NCBI GenBank assembly: GCA_020744425.1
Contig: JAGMUV010000006.1
Coordinates: 2,480,001 to 2,544,000, forward strand
Source: Dactylonectria macrodidyma
Taxonomy: Eukaryota > Ascomycota > Sordariomycetes > Hypocreales > Nectriaceae
Reading direction: 5' to 3'
Length of the DNA stretch: 64,000 nt
The notes below the pieces were generated by a model. It did not search any database and was not told the origin of the DNA. It saw only the letters and a list, made by a program, of their open reading frames with translations. A program made the translations under genes and the position numbers. This document shows, piece after piece, positions 24,701-36,469 of this stretch. The number at the start of each line of letters is the position of its first letter. Within the stretch, counting starts at the first letter, position 1.

Positions 24701-25611
24701 GCTGGTTTGTACTGTCTGGGTACCGTCCAACTCTACCCCTGCAAAAAGGTGCAGTAGCTGCAGCAATGGTCTCGACTTGAGCACCGATAACTCGTCGGCA
24801 GGCACTTGGCTGGTTCTTTGATCATTGATGGCCTGGGCGTTGGTCAACTTTAGATCAGTGAGCAGCCGCCACGTTGAATGCAGGAACTCGGGTCGCCATG
24901 CCAGGCCCTGATGCAGCAGTGGACATTGAACAACAATCATGCCGAGTCGAGTCGGAACACGGGGCAGTGCGGCACATTGCCAGCCGGACTTGACTTTTGT
25001 AGAGATCTTTCCACAAAGGGACGGGCGATTAAGTCGGACCTGGCACTCGAGGCCACATCTCCGAGGCGGCCGGGAACACGATGACGACCACGACGACAAG
25101 GACCAAGGTGGGCAGGGGTTAAGGAGGACAGTCCCCGCTCGAACTTGGCGAACAAGAGTTGGTCCGTGGCCTCGATCTTCGGCTGTGAAGAGACGGAGCG
25201 AAAAAACACCTGGCGCACTGACTAGGATGGCGGGTGCGGACAGGAGACCAGGGTTGCCAAATGGCCCACTTGAACTTCAAGCACCACTGTGCATCGCGCA
25301 CTAATTAGTGAAGGAGAACGAGGGGACCTATTGTGGGCGACATACTGAGTGGCTGGTTTCGTGGAGATGCACTAGAGTTGTGTGCATGCTTTGCTACCGA
25401 GGAATGAGGCACGTCGACTGGGTTCCGTAACAGGTTCCGGTGCAGGCCTGTGGTGGCTCGATGGAATCAATCCTGGGGTTGGCCTCACGGGGATAGGATC
25501 ATGATGGCTGCACCGAGGTCGAGACCATTCCGTCGACTGGAGCTAGATTGAGGTGGCATTGAGAACCTGCACCATCGTGAAAACTCGCCTCTCCTATGCT
25601 ACGAGGTCATG

Positions 25612-25629
25612 CGATGCGATGCGATGCAA
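25612..25629. repeat. Short (GATGC)n microsatellite
   Basis: Three to four consecutive copies of the pentamer GATGC with a diverged fourth, in non-coding DNA. Confidence 0.7.
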
Positions 25630-28371
25630 TGGAGTCAAAACGGACCGAGACATTGAGAGGCCGGGAGACTTGCCAAGCGCCCGCAATGAGGTCTAGAGTA
25701 GAGCACGTTTCGACTCAATAGAGTTTGGGGTTTTCCGGGTTGTTTCCTGCAGCAACACCAACAGGAAAACATTGAGTTTCGAAGCTGGGTGGGAAACGGA
25801 CAGAGGTGGCATCGTCCTTGGCGATATAGGTGTGCGTCCACGATGAGATCATGGGCCAGGCCATATTGGTGAGAAGAGAACGATCATGAGAAGTGCAGAG
25901 GACTTACATCGATCACATCGATGGTTACAGACCCCCAGAATGCCGATGGTTACAGACCACCAAAGAACACCCAGCTAGTCCTGCCGGCCGCCATCTGCCT
26001 CCCTGCCTAACGTTGTAGACAAGGTAGGGTCCCACTTCACCTTGGCATGAGCCATTCAGGGCTCGCTCACAAGGATAGGGTCCGCTCGGTACTCCGCCCA
26101 GACTCCGAGCCGGGCCGGTCGATTGTGAGGGTGTTAGTGCTGGAGCCACACTCGCTGCTGTAGCTCAGTTGGGGACTTTGCCGCAATCACACTCTTTGCC
26201 AGAAAGAGCTTTCCCTCGACAGGCGAAAGAGCTTACCCAATGGACACCTGAGACATGTGCTAGTATTTTGAATTATTGCCTCTTTAAAAGTTTGGAGGGG
26301 GGCCAGGTCATACCATGAAGCGGCGGCGGGAACTGGCGCAATGGGTGTATCCCGCAGCCGAGGACTACCTCCGGTCCAAGTGGTGACGTACTCTGGATAA
26401 CTGAATGTATCTTGAATCGAGCAAAATGTTGCAGATGTATCAAGTTCCATTTCGAGTGATGATTGGAAGTCAGAGTCGGCGGCGACGTGCACAGGCATTT
26501 TTTTTGGGGCACCTTTCCCTGTAGCTTCGAATGTCGACCGTTGCGGGCAAACTAGGACTGTATACAGTACGACGCCATTGTTTCGGCATGCTTCTCCCAT
26601 GCTCATGTTTAAGATGGGTGGATTGACGCTTTTGCCTTACTCTTGGTGCCGCCCTGCTTGTCTAGACTCTAGAGACTAGAGGTCTTGGGTACCAGCCCCG
26701 TGTCTCTCCCGCTGTGGGCTGTTACTTCAGGCTCCATGACCGACCCTGCCCAGTCTGCACAAGTCGAGTTAAAGAATGCTGGAGCAGAGACATACGGATA
26801 AGATGAGGCACAGTCGTACGCAAGGACGGCGACGCAGTTCCGCCAGGCGACATCCGGGACATTGCGTTGGCGAACGCCTCGTCGTAGCATGAGGGTGGTG
26901 CCCATGTCAGCTAGCGGTGTCTCCCGTGCGTCTCGAGATAGACAACAACCGGTCTCTCGTGATCTGGCGTCTTTAGGCTTGGGTGTTCTCTTGTTGGGCG
27001 GCGTTGGTAGTGTCTTTGACAGCTGAGAATGCACCACAATGGGTGAGAAATGGGTCAAGCTGGGCGTTGCCGGGCTTGGCTTGGCTTGTGTGGCGTGGAA
27101 GGCGCGGAGGCGAGACCGGCGGGGACCGGACGCAAGACTTGCGCAGCTGCATGCGCGTGGGAAGGAAGGGGCCACCGGCGCCAACTACGACAGGAGCAGC
27201 AAGAGCAGCGCCAAAAGGGAAACCACGGACGGCGGGATCTTACTGGTCGGATGACGCACGGTCGCCACTATCGCCAAACACAATTGCTAATCGACAATGG
27301 ACAGTCCATTTCCAAGACTCGATAGAGCAACGCGAACAAAAGCAAACAAAGAGACCCGGAGATACGGTTGTCAGGATGCGCGTAAGACGAGGCCCGAAAT
27401 TGCCGGATTTGATCGACAAGGCGAAACCATCCAGCTTCATTGGCCTCGCTTTGTCACCCGCAGATGCATCTAGGCTAGCTGCGTCCAGCGCGACAGGAGT
27501 CAAGACCAAACTTTATCTTCTCGGTCGAGCGTCCGAGGTATTCACCTGTTAACCATATATCAATCATAAAGCCAATGACGATTACAGTTGCTGTGATGTC
27601 CTATCTTTGATCCCAACACGCCCTAAGCCAGGAACGACAAATCTACAACCTACGTGTCAACCCGGAGGAGACTGGTTCCTGCCCATGCCAGGAATTGCAA
27701 GTCTGTAACTTTATGCCTGGCTGAGGGACAGTCTCAGGGGCCCATGATCCAGGCACGCGAGCAACAGCGGCACCAAGCGAACCGCTCTCAAGCCCGACAC
27801 GAAAATTGTAGCGTGGATCAGACATGTAAAAGACGCATGCTGGCAGCTGCCAAGCTGTCAGAGACAAACGATGTGATGAGCACGCACAAATTCCCGCTTT
27901 GGAGGCATGTTGAAAGGGCGCCGAACAACAACTTGTTGGTTACGCACTGGAACTTATCCAATCGTCATCCTGGATGGGGAGTATCTACAGCCAGATCTCC
28001 CCATCAGTTGTCTGCCCCAGGTCCTTGCCAAGCCTAAGCCCAAGCCCACGTTCAGGTCCAGCGCCCAAAAAGCAAAACTCCTACCTACCAGCGTCGGATA
28101 TCTTATCGGCCATGACTGGCATCGCAGGGCCTAGCCAAGCCACCGAACCCAACAAGAGGTGATGGTGAGGCGAAAAGGGAAAAAGCAATGTGGTGGATAC
28201 CGATTTGTTTATTCGCCCACTGTGTTCCTGATGTCCTATCCTGGCAATCCAACCGTCCATCTACTCCGTCCATCCTTGACTATTGAAGCCTGCAGTGCTG
28301 CCGCCCCCTACACAGTACCACCCTCCGACGTACCATCCGTTGATTGATTACTTTGTAATTCTGCGCAGCCA

Positions 28372-28442
28372 GAGCATGGGGCATGGGGCATGGGGCAGCC
28401 ATCGGGCATGGATGGTATGGTCAAGGCATGGCATGGGCATGG
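28372..28442. repeat. Degenerate GCATGG repeat
   Basis: Repeated GCATGGG and GCATGG units, at first consecutive (three copies of GGGCATG), then spaced. It lies in the gene-poor region upstream of the kinase gene. Confidence 0.7.
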
Positions 28443-29210
28443 ATGTAGGGGAGTACAATGTACGGTATCTCCTGCAGCAAGATGGAGCACCAATCCGAGA
28501 GGTACAACAAGCACACTGCATCTTCGACTTGGGGATAATCCGGACGACCTCCGTCGTTGCAGCCTTGATTGAAAGGGCACAGTTTTACACACGGTATGAT
28601 GAGAACCAACGCTGACAGGCAGAGACAGGCATTTGAGAGCATCAGTCTCCACTGGGTTCTCGCGAATCACCCTCTGAACCGGACATTTGTCTGTCGCCCC
28701 CAATTGCGTCAGCTTCAAGGCAACGCCGCCGAGATGGTCGATATACCGCAAGGCACGAACCAAGGAACGGTTGGTAGTACTCCAGCCGGATTGTCTTGTT
28801 GTAATCAGAGCTGGGGAGCCCAAACTACATCGCCTAGGATGCCCATCTTGCCGAGTGGGCGAGGTTGCTTGACTCAACAGCCCTGGTAGGTCGGCGTTGG
28901 GCTGTCAATATCAGCTAGCAGAACCAACAGACAGAAAGTGCAGCCATTGTCTTGGAATGACGGCTTTATGGTATCCCTGCATAATTCCCTCTTATCTATG
29001 TTTCTGTTTCAATCATCGCGAGACACATACACAACCGTCAACGTCAGCGCCAACCAGCCAACATTTCGGGTGGCGACTGGTTGAACCAGAACAAGATGTG
29101 TCTTGTTGAACAAGATACACACAGTGCAACAGTCTAGACCACCACACAGTGTCTGTGCTCAAGCCATGTCTCCACTTGGCCTCCTCCTGGTGCCATGTTT
29201 CCCACTCTCA

Positions 29211-29800
29211 TCCTCACCCTCACCCTCACCCTCACGCCCGCACATACATTTCTGGCTCTCTCACACACCACAACGCAAGACGCACACGCCCATTTTTACC
29301 CACACCACCACTAGCAACCCATCCGTCCCGCCCATCGCCGGTCATCCCCAGCAGAAAAAGAGGCTCCAGTCAATCAGCTCGCTGCTGGATTCTCTACTCG
29401 ACGCTCCAGCACTGTAAGGTACCACAGGCTAGTACCCACCAAGCCAGACCACTCCAACAAAGTCCTCCAGAGTCCAGCCTGTAGGCCACCCCAGGCTAGG
29501 CCAAGGACAACCCCCCCCCCTCTCCCCCCTGTCGCTCGATCCCTCTTCTATCTGCACCGTCGGTCGTGAACGAACGAACGCTCTCCTGCTCGCTCGCTCC
29601 GCTCCCACACCACGCCCGCCGCCGTCTCCACCTCCGTACATCACCGACCGGGAACCCAGCCCACCAGCTCAATCCCTCCCCCCCAAAAAACACACGACCT
29701 CGCTCTTTGCCTTTCTCCACTCCCTCGACCCAGTTGCTATCTTGTCTTCCCGTTCTCCTTCAAACTCATTCATCTCTGGCCACTCTTTACAAACTTTACC
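29211..29800 (+). promoter_or_regulatory. Pyrimidine-rich promoter/leader of the kinase gene
   Basis: Begins with a (CCCTCA)n run near 29213-29235 and continues as C/T-rich sequence, including a C run near 29510, up to the kinase start. Long CT tracts immediately upstream of the start are typical of strongly transcribed fungal genes. The exact start site is not visible. Confidence 0.45.
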
Positions 29801-29977
29801 TCTCACGTCCAGTGTCTTTTCCCATCACTCGACGTTCTCCGGCTGCAACAATGGCACTATAGACTCTCCGTCACCGCTGTCGTGACTCTTTCTTTTCTCA
29901 GGCCCGCCTCTGCGAGCCCGACTTCTCCCGTCCACTATGTCGATTCGACCGACGACGCCATCACGAATTCATTCATC

Positions 29978-32900
29978 ATGGATCCCTCACAGCATCACCA
30001 CCACCACCATCACCACCCCCGACAACACCACAAGTCGCTGTCGCAGCAGCAATCCTCCTCTTCCCTCTCGTCGACGGCTCGCCCCACCCCGCCGCTGTAC
30101 ACCCACCTACCCCCCTCCGCCTCCATGCCTTTGAGGACCGCCAACAGCACTCCCATGTCTTCTCCAGGCCTCTTCAGCCCCTCGGGCTCCCGACAGAACC
30201 TGTACACGTCCGTTTCTGAGTGCAACACCCCGATCAATTTGGGCGGCAGTCCTCTTTTGCACCCGCTGCAGATGCATCGAGTCAGGGAGTAAGTGTTACA
30301 TATTTTCCCGCATGCCCTAAACTCCCTTGGTTGCCCCTGGGAAAAGAGGCGAGACTTTCTGGATCCGAATCACTAACACCTATTTAGAACCCACAAGGCT
30401 CTCATTGACTCGGACACGACGACTGGTCGCAAAACCATCAACCAGTACCAGGTCATAGAAGAGATTGGCCGTGGCATGCACGGAAAGGTCAAACTGGCTC
30501 GCAACATGGAGACGGGCGAGAACGTGGCCATCAAAATCATTCCTCGATTTTCTAAGAAACGACGACTTGGAAAGGTCACGGCCAAGTCTCAACAGGACAA
30601 GACGAAGAAGGAAATCGCTATTCTCAAGAAGATTCGACATGAAAACGTAGTCGCCCTCCTGGAAGTCATTGACGATCCGGAACTCAAGAAGATCTACATG
30701 GTGCTCGAGCACGTCGAACTTGGCGAAGTCGTTTGGCGCAAGAAGGGCCTCCCGCACATCTGCCAATTCGAACGGAGGCGTATCGAGCGTGAGATGCGAG
30801 GCGAGCCTCAGACTCCCGAAGAACAACAGTACGAGGAGATTCTCCACCACCGCCAGGCAATCAAGAACATGAAGCGGGCCAAGATGTCTCAAAACTACAG
30901 CACTCCTCCCGATCACTGGAGCACGGAGCACGGTTCCAACGATGAGCCCAGCAGCAGCTTCGGTAGTCAGTCTCGCATCCCATCTCGAGATGACTTTATC
31001 TTTAACGACGAGTTCCTCTCTCGCCCTGTGTCTCGACAGGCGTCCCGCGCCGAGTCTACGGGTCACTCACGGTCTCGATCTGCTATTTCATCTACCCGAG
31101 CCATCGACGACGACGAGGCCATCGACTGGGATCTAGAGTTTGACGGCCCTGGGCTCCGATCGAATCAATCTTCCAGTGTCGCTCTAGATGGAGCCCTGTA
31201 TGGTGCCTGCTACGAAGACGGCTTCCGAGGCCGTTCGCCCAGCATGGCCGACTCCATCATTTCTCACATGTCGTCCATCGATTTCAACCCGCAGCAACAG
31301 CACGACCCTTTTTCCGACGACTTTTCGTATGTTCCCTGCTTCACCTTTACCCAAGCACGATCCACGTTCCAGGACACCGTTCTGGGATTGGAGTACCTGC
31401 ACTACCAAGGCGTTGTGCACCGAGACATTAAGCCTGCCAATCTCCTTTGGAGCAAGGAGCACCGAGTCAAGATCTCAGACTTTGGAGTCTCCTACTTCGG
31501 AAGGCCAATCCGTGACGGTGAATTCGACGAAACCGTTTCCGAGTCGGAGGCTAGGGATTTTGATGACGACCTTGAGCTTGCAAAGACGGTTGGAACCCCT
31601 GCGTTCTTTGCCCCAGAGCTATGTTACACCGACATCGACAAGGAGCAGCCCCGGGTCTCGGAGCAAATCGATGTCTGGTCCCTGGGAGTAACCCTCTACT
31701 GCCTCATCTATGCTCGCATCCCTTTCCTCGCCGAGGATGAGTTTCAAATGTTCCGCAAGATTGCCACTGAGGACGTGTACATTCCTCGCCGCCGCCTCAA
31801 GCCCGTCCACCCTTCCACTTCGCCAACAGTCACCTCATTGTATAAGCGCCAGAACATTGCCCCGTATCGAGATGACAACGATCTCGACTATGAGGAAGTC
31901 GATAACCTCTTGATTGATTTGCTCCGCCAGATGCTCACCAAGAACCCCGAAAAGCGAATCCGTCTGCGTGACATTAAGCGGCATCCGTGGGTTGTTCAGA
32001 ACCTCGCAAACCCGATCGGGTGGCTCGACGACACTGATCCAGCCAGACCTTCGTTTGGTCGCAGGATCCAGGTCGATGAGCGAGACATGTCGTCCGCCGT
32101 TGTTCCACTCACCTTTCTGGAACGAGCACGGTCGGTTGTCAAAAAGGCTGTTGGCAAGGTCATGCATCCCCTGGTGGAACGAAGCGACAGCAAGACACGG
32201 CACCGAGCGACCAGCAGCGCTGCCAGTGAGGCTGGTGACAGTATGTACAACAACGTACCCCCCACTCCTCATCAGAATTTTCGTGATCAACGCCGCAAAA
32301 GCCTACGTCCCGACGACTACTTTTCAGCCGCCTTCCGCGAGGCTAGCTCGACTCCGGAACATCCCCTCTCTATCAGCCAGACGGCTAGCACCCAGCCCGG
32401 ATCAGTAGTGTATGACCCACTCGCGACGGTGCTCCCATCTGTCGACACACCTCGAGGACATTCGCACGCCCAGAGCGAGACGACCGAGTTGGCTCACGAA
32501 GCTGAAAAGGCCAACTCTCCCGTTTCTCTTTGGCCATTCCATCGACACGCTCACAGCCACGGTCACAACTTGGGCCTCGGCCACTCCAGGCACACCAGCA
32601 ACTGGCTGCATCTCGCTCCCGCCTTACCCGTCTCTCGCACAACCCCCACCACCCCGAGCTTTCCCCCGCAAATGGATGGCCTCGAGGAGATCGGGTCCGA
32701 CACCGCCCGCAAGACTCGCGACATGGGAACGGGACTCGACGAAAATTCCCGAGCTCGATCCGTTGATCGTGGTCTCTTTGCCAGCGCAGACAAACGGGCC
32801 GGGGCCAAAGTGGCAGTGTGCACCGCAGTCGCTCCCGGCAAGCCGTCCCGATACAATCGGTCTATCCGGTCTGTGGATCTCGGTCGGGGCGTGCCGGAGC

Positions 32901-33826
32901 AGGTTTTAGGATCTCCACTCACCCTCTCGCTCAAGTCGGCCTCTGGGCACCAGCATGGACAAGCACATTCGGATCCTAACTTCATTCTTCGACCGCTCCC
33001 TGTCATTGACGGCAGGCCATCAACGGCCAACCGCGACGACAGCATTCCCGATGATCTGTCCCTTGAGAGCCACAACCAGAAACCCGAGGCGGCAGATCCG
33101 ACAGCCATCCCCTGCCCTCCGTCATGTCCACCGTCACCAGACACTGAAGAATGGGATCGAAACCAAGTCACCCCATTGCGCGGAAACACTATGACAACGA
33201 CAAAGTCATCGAGCACCGAGTCGATGGCCGGCTTTGGAACACCCCTCACCAGCCCTAGTGAGCTGACCAGCCCAATCTCGGCCTTGCCGTCAACTGCAAG
33301 CACCTCCGAGCGCATGCTAGCTTTCCAGTCAGACCCGTCCCTGCCAGCTTTGCTAAGTGGCGCCAGCTCTGTGTCTGCGGACATGGAAGCTGAGCTACTT
33401 TGCAAGCCAGGGATCGTGAGTGCTCACCCGTCTCTTCTCGAAACCACAGACTCGCTCACGCCTCCTGCCATGGACAAGGAGCCTGCCTCTGGTTTCCCCA
33501 TTGACCAAGTGTTTGCAAACCTCCCTGCTATGGACAGTGGCCCATTGGCTCTGCACTTGGAAGGGAGCGGCGCTCGGGATTCGGTGACGAGCACCCCGGT
33601 GGCTCGACCCGTGGATGATGAGGATGACGACGACGACGGCAGCGACGATGGAATTCTGCTCATGGCAAAGACTAAGAAAAAGGCCATGCCACCTCCAACT
33701 ACCTTTCAACGACCTCCAGCCTTTTCTGCGCGGCGACGCGATACCAACATTAGCATTGCCAGCACGGAAACGGCCAAGAAGATTCCCGTACACTACGACG
33801 AGGGGACGTCGCACTACGAACAATGA
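29978..33826 (+). CDS. Ser/Thr protein kinase, CaMKK / Snf1-activating (Sak1/Ssp1) type
   Basis: Exon 1 (29978-30288) and exon 2 (30388-33826), with a 99-bp GT-AG intron (CTAAC branch), encode about 1249 residues. The first in-frame ATG gives MDPSQ followed by eight histidines. The kinase domain runs from about 130 to 640: glycine loop GRGMHGKV, Lys153 in VAIKII, HRD at 448-450 (HRDIKPAN), DFG at 468-470, activation segment GTPAFFAPE. KKRRLGKV and the GTPAFFAPE segment are characteristic of the CaMKK/Snf1-activating family, which phosphorylates the T-loop of AMPK/Snf1. A roughly 190-residue acidic and Ser-rich insert (about 220-415) separates the two lobes' core elements. The 600-residue C-terminal tail is disordered and ends in an acidic run. 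Acts presumably in the cytoplasm in glucose/stress signalling. The family call is good; which fungal paralogue this is cannot be decided here. Confidence 0.9.
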
Positions 33827-34576
33827 TACCCTTCCCCACTTCTGAGATTTACTCGTTTTTATTCATACACTGTCAGACATCAGATCAGCGATGAAGGACT
33901 TTCTTATAGGCCAATTTGCATTTGTGCCACTGTTTTGGAGACATTATGGAAGCATCAGGCCAACAACGTTGTGTCTGCAATCACATCGGAGCCATCGTGT
34001 TATTACTAGACTATCGTTTTTGAGGTACAGCCTCTTTTTCGTTACTATTGGGTGGATTAATCGCGACATGGACGGGTTTGAGGATATGGTGAGGAGGGAT
34101 GGCGACGAATGGATAAGGGAAATGACGATGATGGGTTTATGAGAGCTGAGTGAGATGACGGAGACGAGTTTGGGATGGCGAAACTCGGTCGGATACAGAC
34201 CCGGGCACCACACATGTACATGACGGATTTCATACAAGGATTGCAAAGACTGCTTAAGCATCATCCCGGGACACTGGGGTTTCAACTGGGTTCGGAGGCT
34301 ATCTGCACAAACAAAAATGTTACTACTCCCGTCTTCAGTTAAGAGCGGACAGCCAGCGTGAAGGGACGCGGGCATAGGCATTGCATTGGAACCGGAGGAG
34401 GGTTTATCTTTGTGTGACGTGGTAGTGGAGATGAATCAATGATTGGTGTGACATAGCCATCTGATTCTGTTAATAAATTCCGCAAGACGTTCGTGATCGC
34501 TATGATGTTTTGTTTATTAGTCGTAACCAGGTATTCTGTTTGTCGATTCGGTCCCTATCGTACATGTATCATTTGA
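33827..34576. other. Convergent intergenic region between kinase and ALG2
   Basis: 750 bp between two convergent stop codons. It should contain both 3' UTRs and polyadenylation regions. No supported gene. Confidence 0.5.
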
Positions 34577-36104
34577 CTATTTTGATACTGAGTCTGCCCT
34601 CCGCGCAAAAACGCTAGAGATGACCAGACCTAATGAAAAGAATACTGCAACACTGGCGACAGTGACAATGGTGTTTAAGGCCGATGCAGGACGCTTCTGT
34701 TGCACAATGTCATCAACGATGGTGTCAAGTCGTGCAGCCATGTGATCCCGGCCAAAGAGACTTTTGACTCGTGTCGCACCACGTTCACCCATTTCAGTCA
34801 CGTCCTTGTCAGACATTGTGAGGGCTCGTTGAATAACGTCTGACCAAGCGGTCACGTCGTCAGGGGACCGCAACCAACCGGTTTCGCCGTCTCGGATGGT
34901 TTCCACTGGCCCACCCGAGTTGCAAGCCAGGACGGGAGTGCGAGCGAGCATGGCCTCAAGAGGCACGATTCCAAAGTGCTCGTTGGCGGGAGTGTAGACG
35001 AGCAGGCGAGCGGAGCGCAGGAGATCGGCCTTGAGTGAGTTGGGAATGGAGAGGAGGAAAAGGACCGGGACTGAGGCTGGAGCAGAGAGGGCGGTAATCA
35101 GAGTCTTGGCTGTGGTGTGCTCCAATGTGAGGGAGGATGCCAGTTCTTGCAGCTCCTCATGATATTGAACATTTTCAGCAACGCGGTGATCGTAGCCACC
35201 TGACATGTCAGTTGCTTCATAAGTCGAGGAGAGGGATCATACCTGCGAGGACAAGGCGCACTCCTTTGCGCTGGTCTTGGGGAATGGCAGCAAAGGCTTT
35301 GATGGCCAGACCGATATCCTTTTTCCTCTCAAATCGGTTAATGCTTAGGATGAGTTGCTCATTCTCGAAAATCTTGCCATCCTTTGCAGGCTCGTCTTCG
35401 TCCTTGGTCTCGGTATCAACGCAGGGATAGACGACCTTGGTCTGGACATGTTTCTTTAGGCCTGGCCACGTACGCTTGACGATACCCTTTGTAAACTCGG
35501 AATTGACGGCGACAGCCTGGGCGAAGCTCATACTACACTCCTCGATCCAGTCAAAGGGCACGCGGTAGAGGCGCTTGAGGAGCGACTGGCGACCACGAGC
35601 TAGCAGCAGGTCGGGAAAGTGGCAGTAGAAGAGGATGGGCTGGGCGGGGAAGAGGTATCGTAGTAGGGGCAGGCCGGCGGAGAGCTGGTCAACGATAAAG
35701 GCGCGTGGGCTCAAGCTGTGTAGTTCGCCGGAGATGGTGATGTGGAGGACGAGGTGGATGTGTCGAAGGATGGCGCAGAGGATGGTGAGTCGGGAGAGTA
35801 TGGACATGGGGATGAGCCAGTCGCCGTAAACGCGGACGTCGAGGGTACCTGGAGAGGTGGGTTAGGGCTTTGCTCCAACAGCTGTATTCCAGGTAGAGGC
35901 ATAAGTACCATCGCGGCATTCGTCGAAGCAGTGGGTGCGATCGCAGTGGTTGGTGTAGATGACGACGCGATGGCCACGGTTCTGAAGGCCGACGGCAGCG
36001 TCGACGACCAGACGCTCAGCGCCACCGATGCCTAGGTCGGGGTGAAAGAAGACGATGACGTCTTGGCCGTTGACTTTCTCGACTTTCTCGCCTTTAGGTG
36101 GCAT
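34577..36104 (-). CDS. ALG2: Alpha-1,3/1,6-mannosyltransferase Alg2
   Basis: Three exons, 36104-35909, 35848-35243 and 35199-34577, with GT-AG introns of 60 and 43 bp, encode about 474 residues. Both splice junctions regenerate family motifs in frame (DECRDG-TLDVRVYGDW and LVLAG-GYDHRVAEN). The glycosyltransferase fold is shown by HPDLGIGGAERLV at the N-terminus, the conserved KRLYRVPFDWIEE region, the nucleotide-sugar-binding RFERKKDI, and an EX7E motif in EHFGIVPLE. A C-terminal hydrophobic segment (VASVAVFFSLGLVISSVF) is expected for this ER-membrane enzyme. Role: adds the second and third mannoses (alpha-1,3 then alpha-1,6) to the dolichol-linked oligosaccharide on the cytosolic ER face, an early step of N-glycosylation. 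Length and motifs match the family. It lies 365 bp downstream of ARO2 on the same strand, with its own promoter. Confidence 0.95.
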
Positions 36105-36469
36105 CGTGGAATAGGTGTCTTCGTCTCTTTTGATGGCCTGTGATGGTTGCGAAGAGTATGATAATGTGTGGTGAATTGAAGATTGTGGGGGTTAAGTTGA
36201 AGCTGTCAATCAGGTTGAAGGAGTTGGGTGGGGGTGCTTGCATGTAGAACTTGCAGGTACCTAAGCATCTCTTGCTTCACTAACAGTGGGGGAAGGAGTA
36301 GAGTGCATCAACGCTTCCACCAACTCAATTCAATTGGACTAATTTAGAGCATAATGCTTACATTTATAGCCTCGTTATGTCAACAATTATTCTTAATCAT
36401 TTGATCAATCATATTGGAGGGGTTTGTCACGCTGCGCGCTGTCTACGATCCGTTTTTGTACTTTTCGTT

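Larger units (their letters stand above)
21536..29977. other. Gene-poor region of about 8.4 kb
   Basis: No gene could be supported. ORFs up to about 190 codons occur on both strands, but none shows a motif, a convincing ATG context or a spliceable chain. Examples considered are 26187-26606 (minus) and 26983-27552 (plus). Short tandem repeats occur at 21.65 kb, 25.61 kb, 28.38 kb and 29.21 kb. The final 700 bp are pyrimidine-rich and belong to the leader of the kinase gene. Non-coding RNA or a fast-evolving small gene cannot be excluded. Confidence 0.45.

Noticed and set aside
26187..26606. Minus-strand ORF of 139 codons starting MSMGEACRNN
   Set aside because: Has a real ATG but no recognisable domain and no conserved-looking segment, so it is insufficient to call a gene.
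26983..27552. Plus-strand ORF of 189 codons
   Set aside because: No ATG at its start, no motif, Arg/Ala-rich composition typical of chance ORFs in GC-rich DNA, and no exon partners.
29213..29235. Interstitial telomere-like (CCCTCA)n
   Set aside because: Differs from the fungal telomere unit CCCTAA and has only about four copies in a pyrimidine-rich leader.
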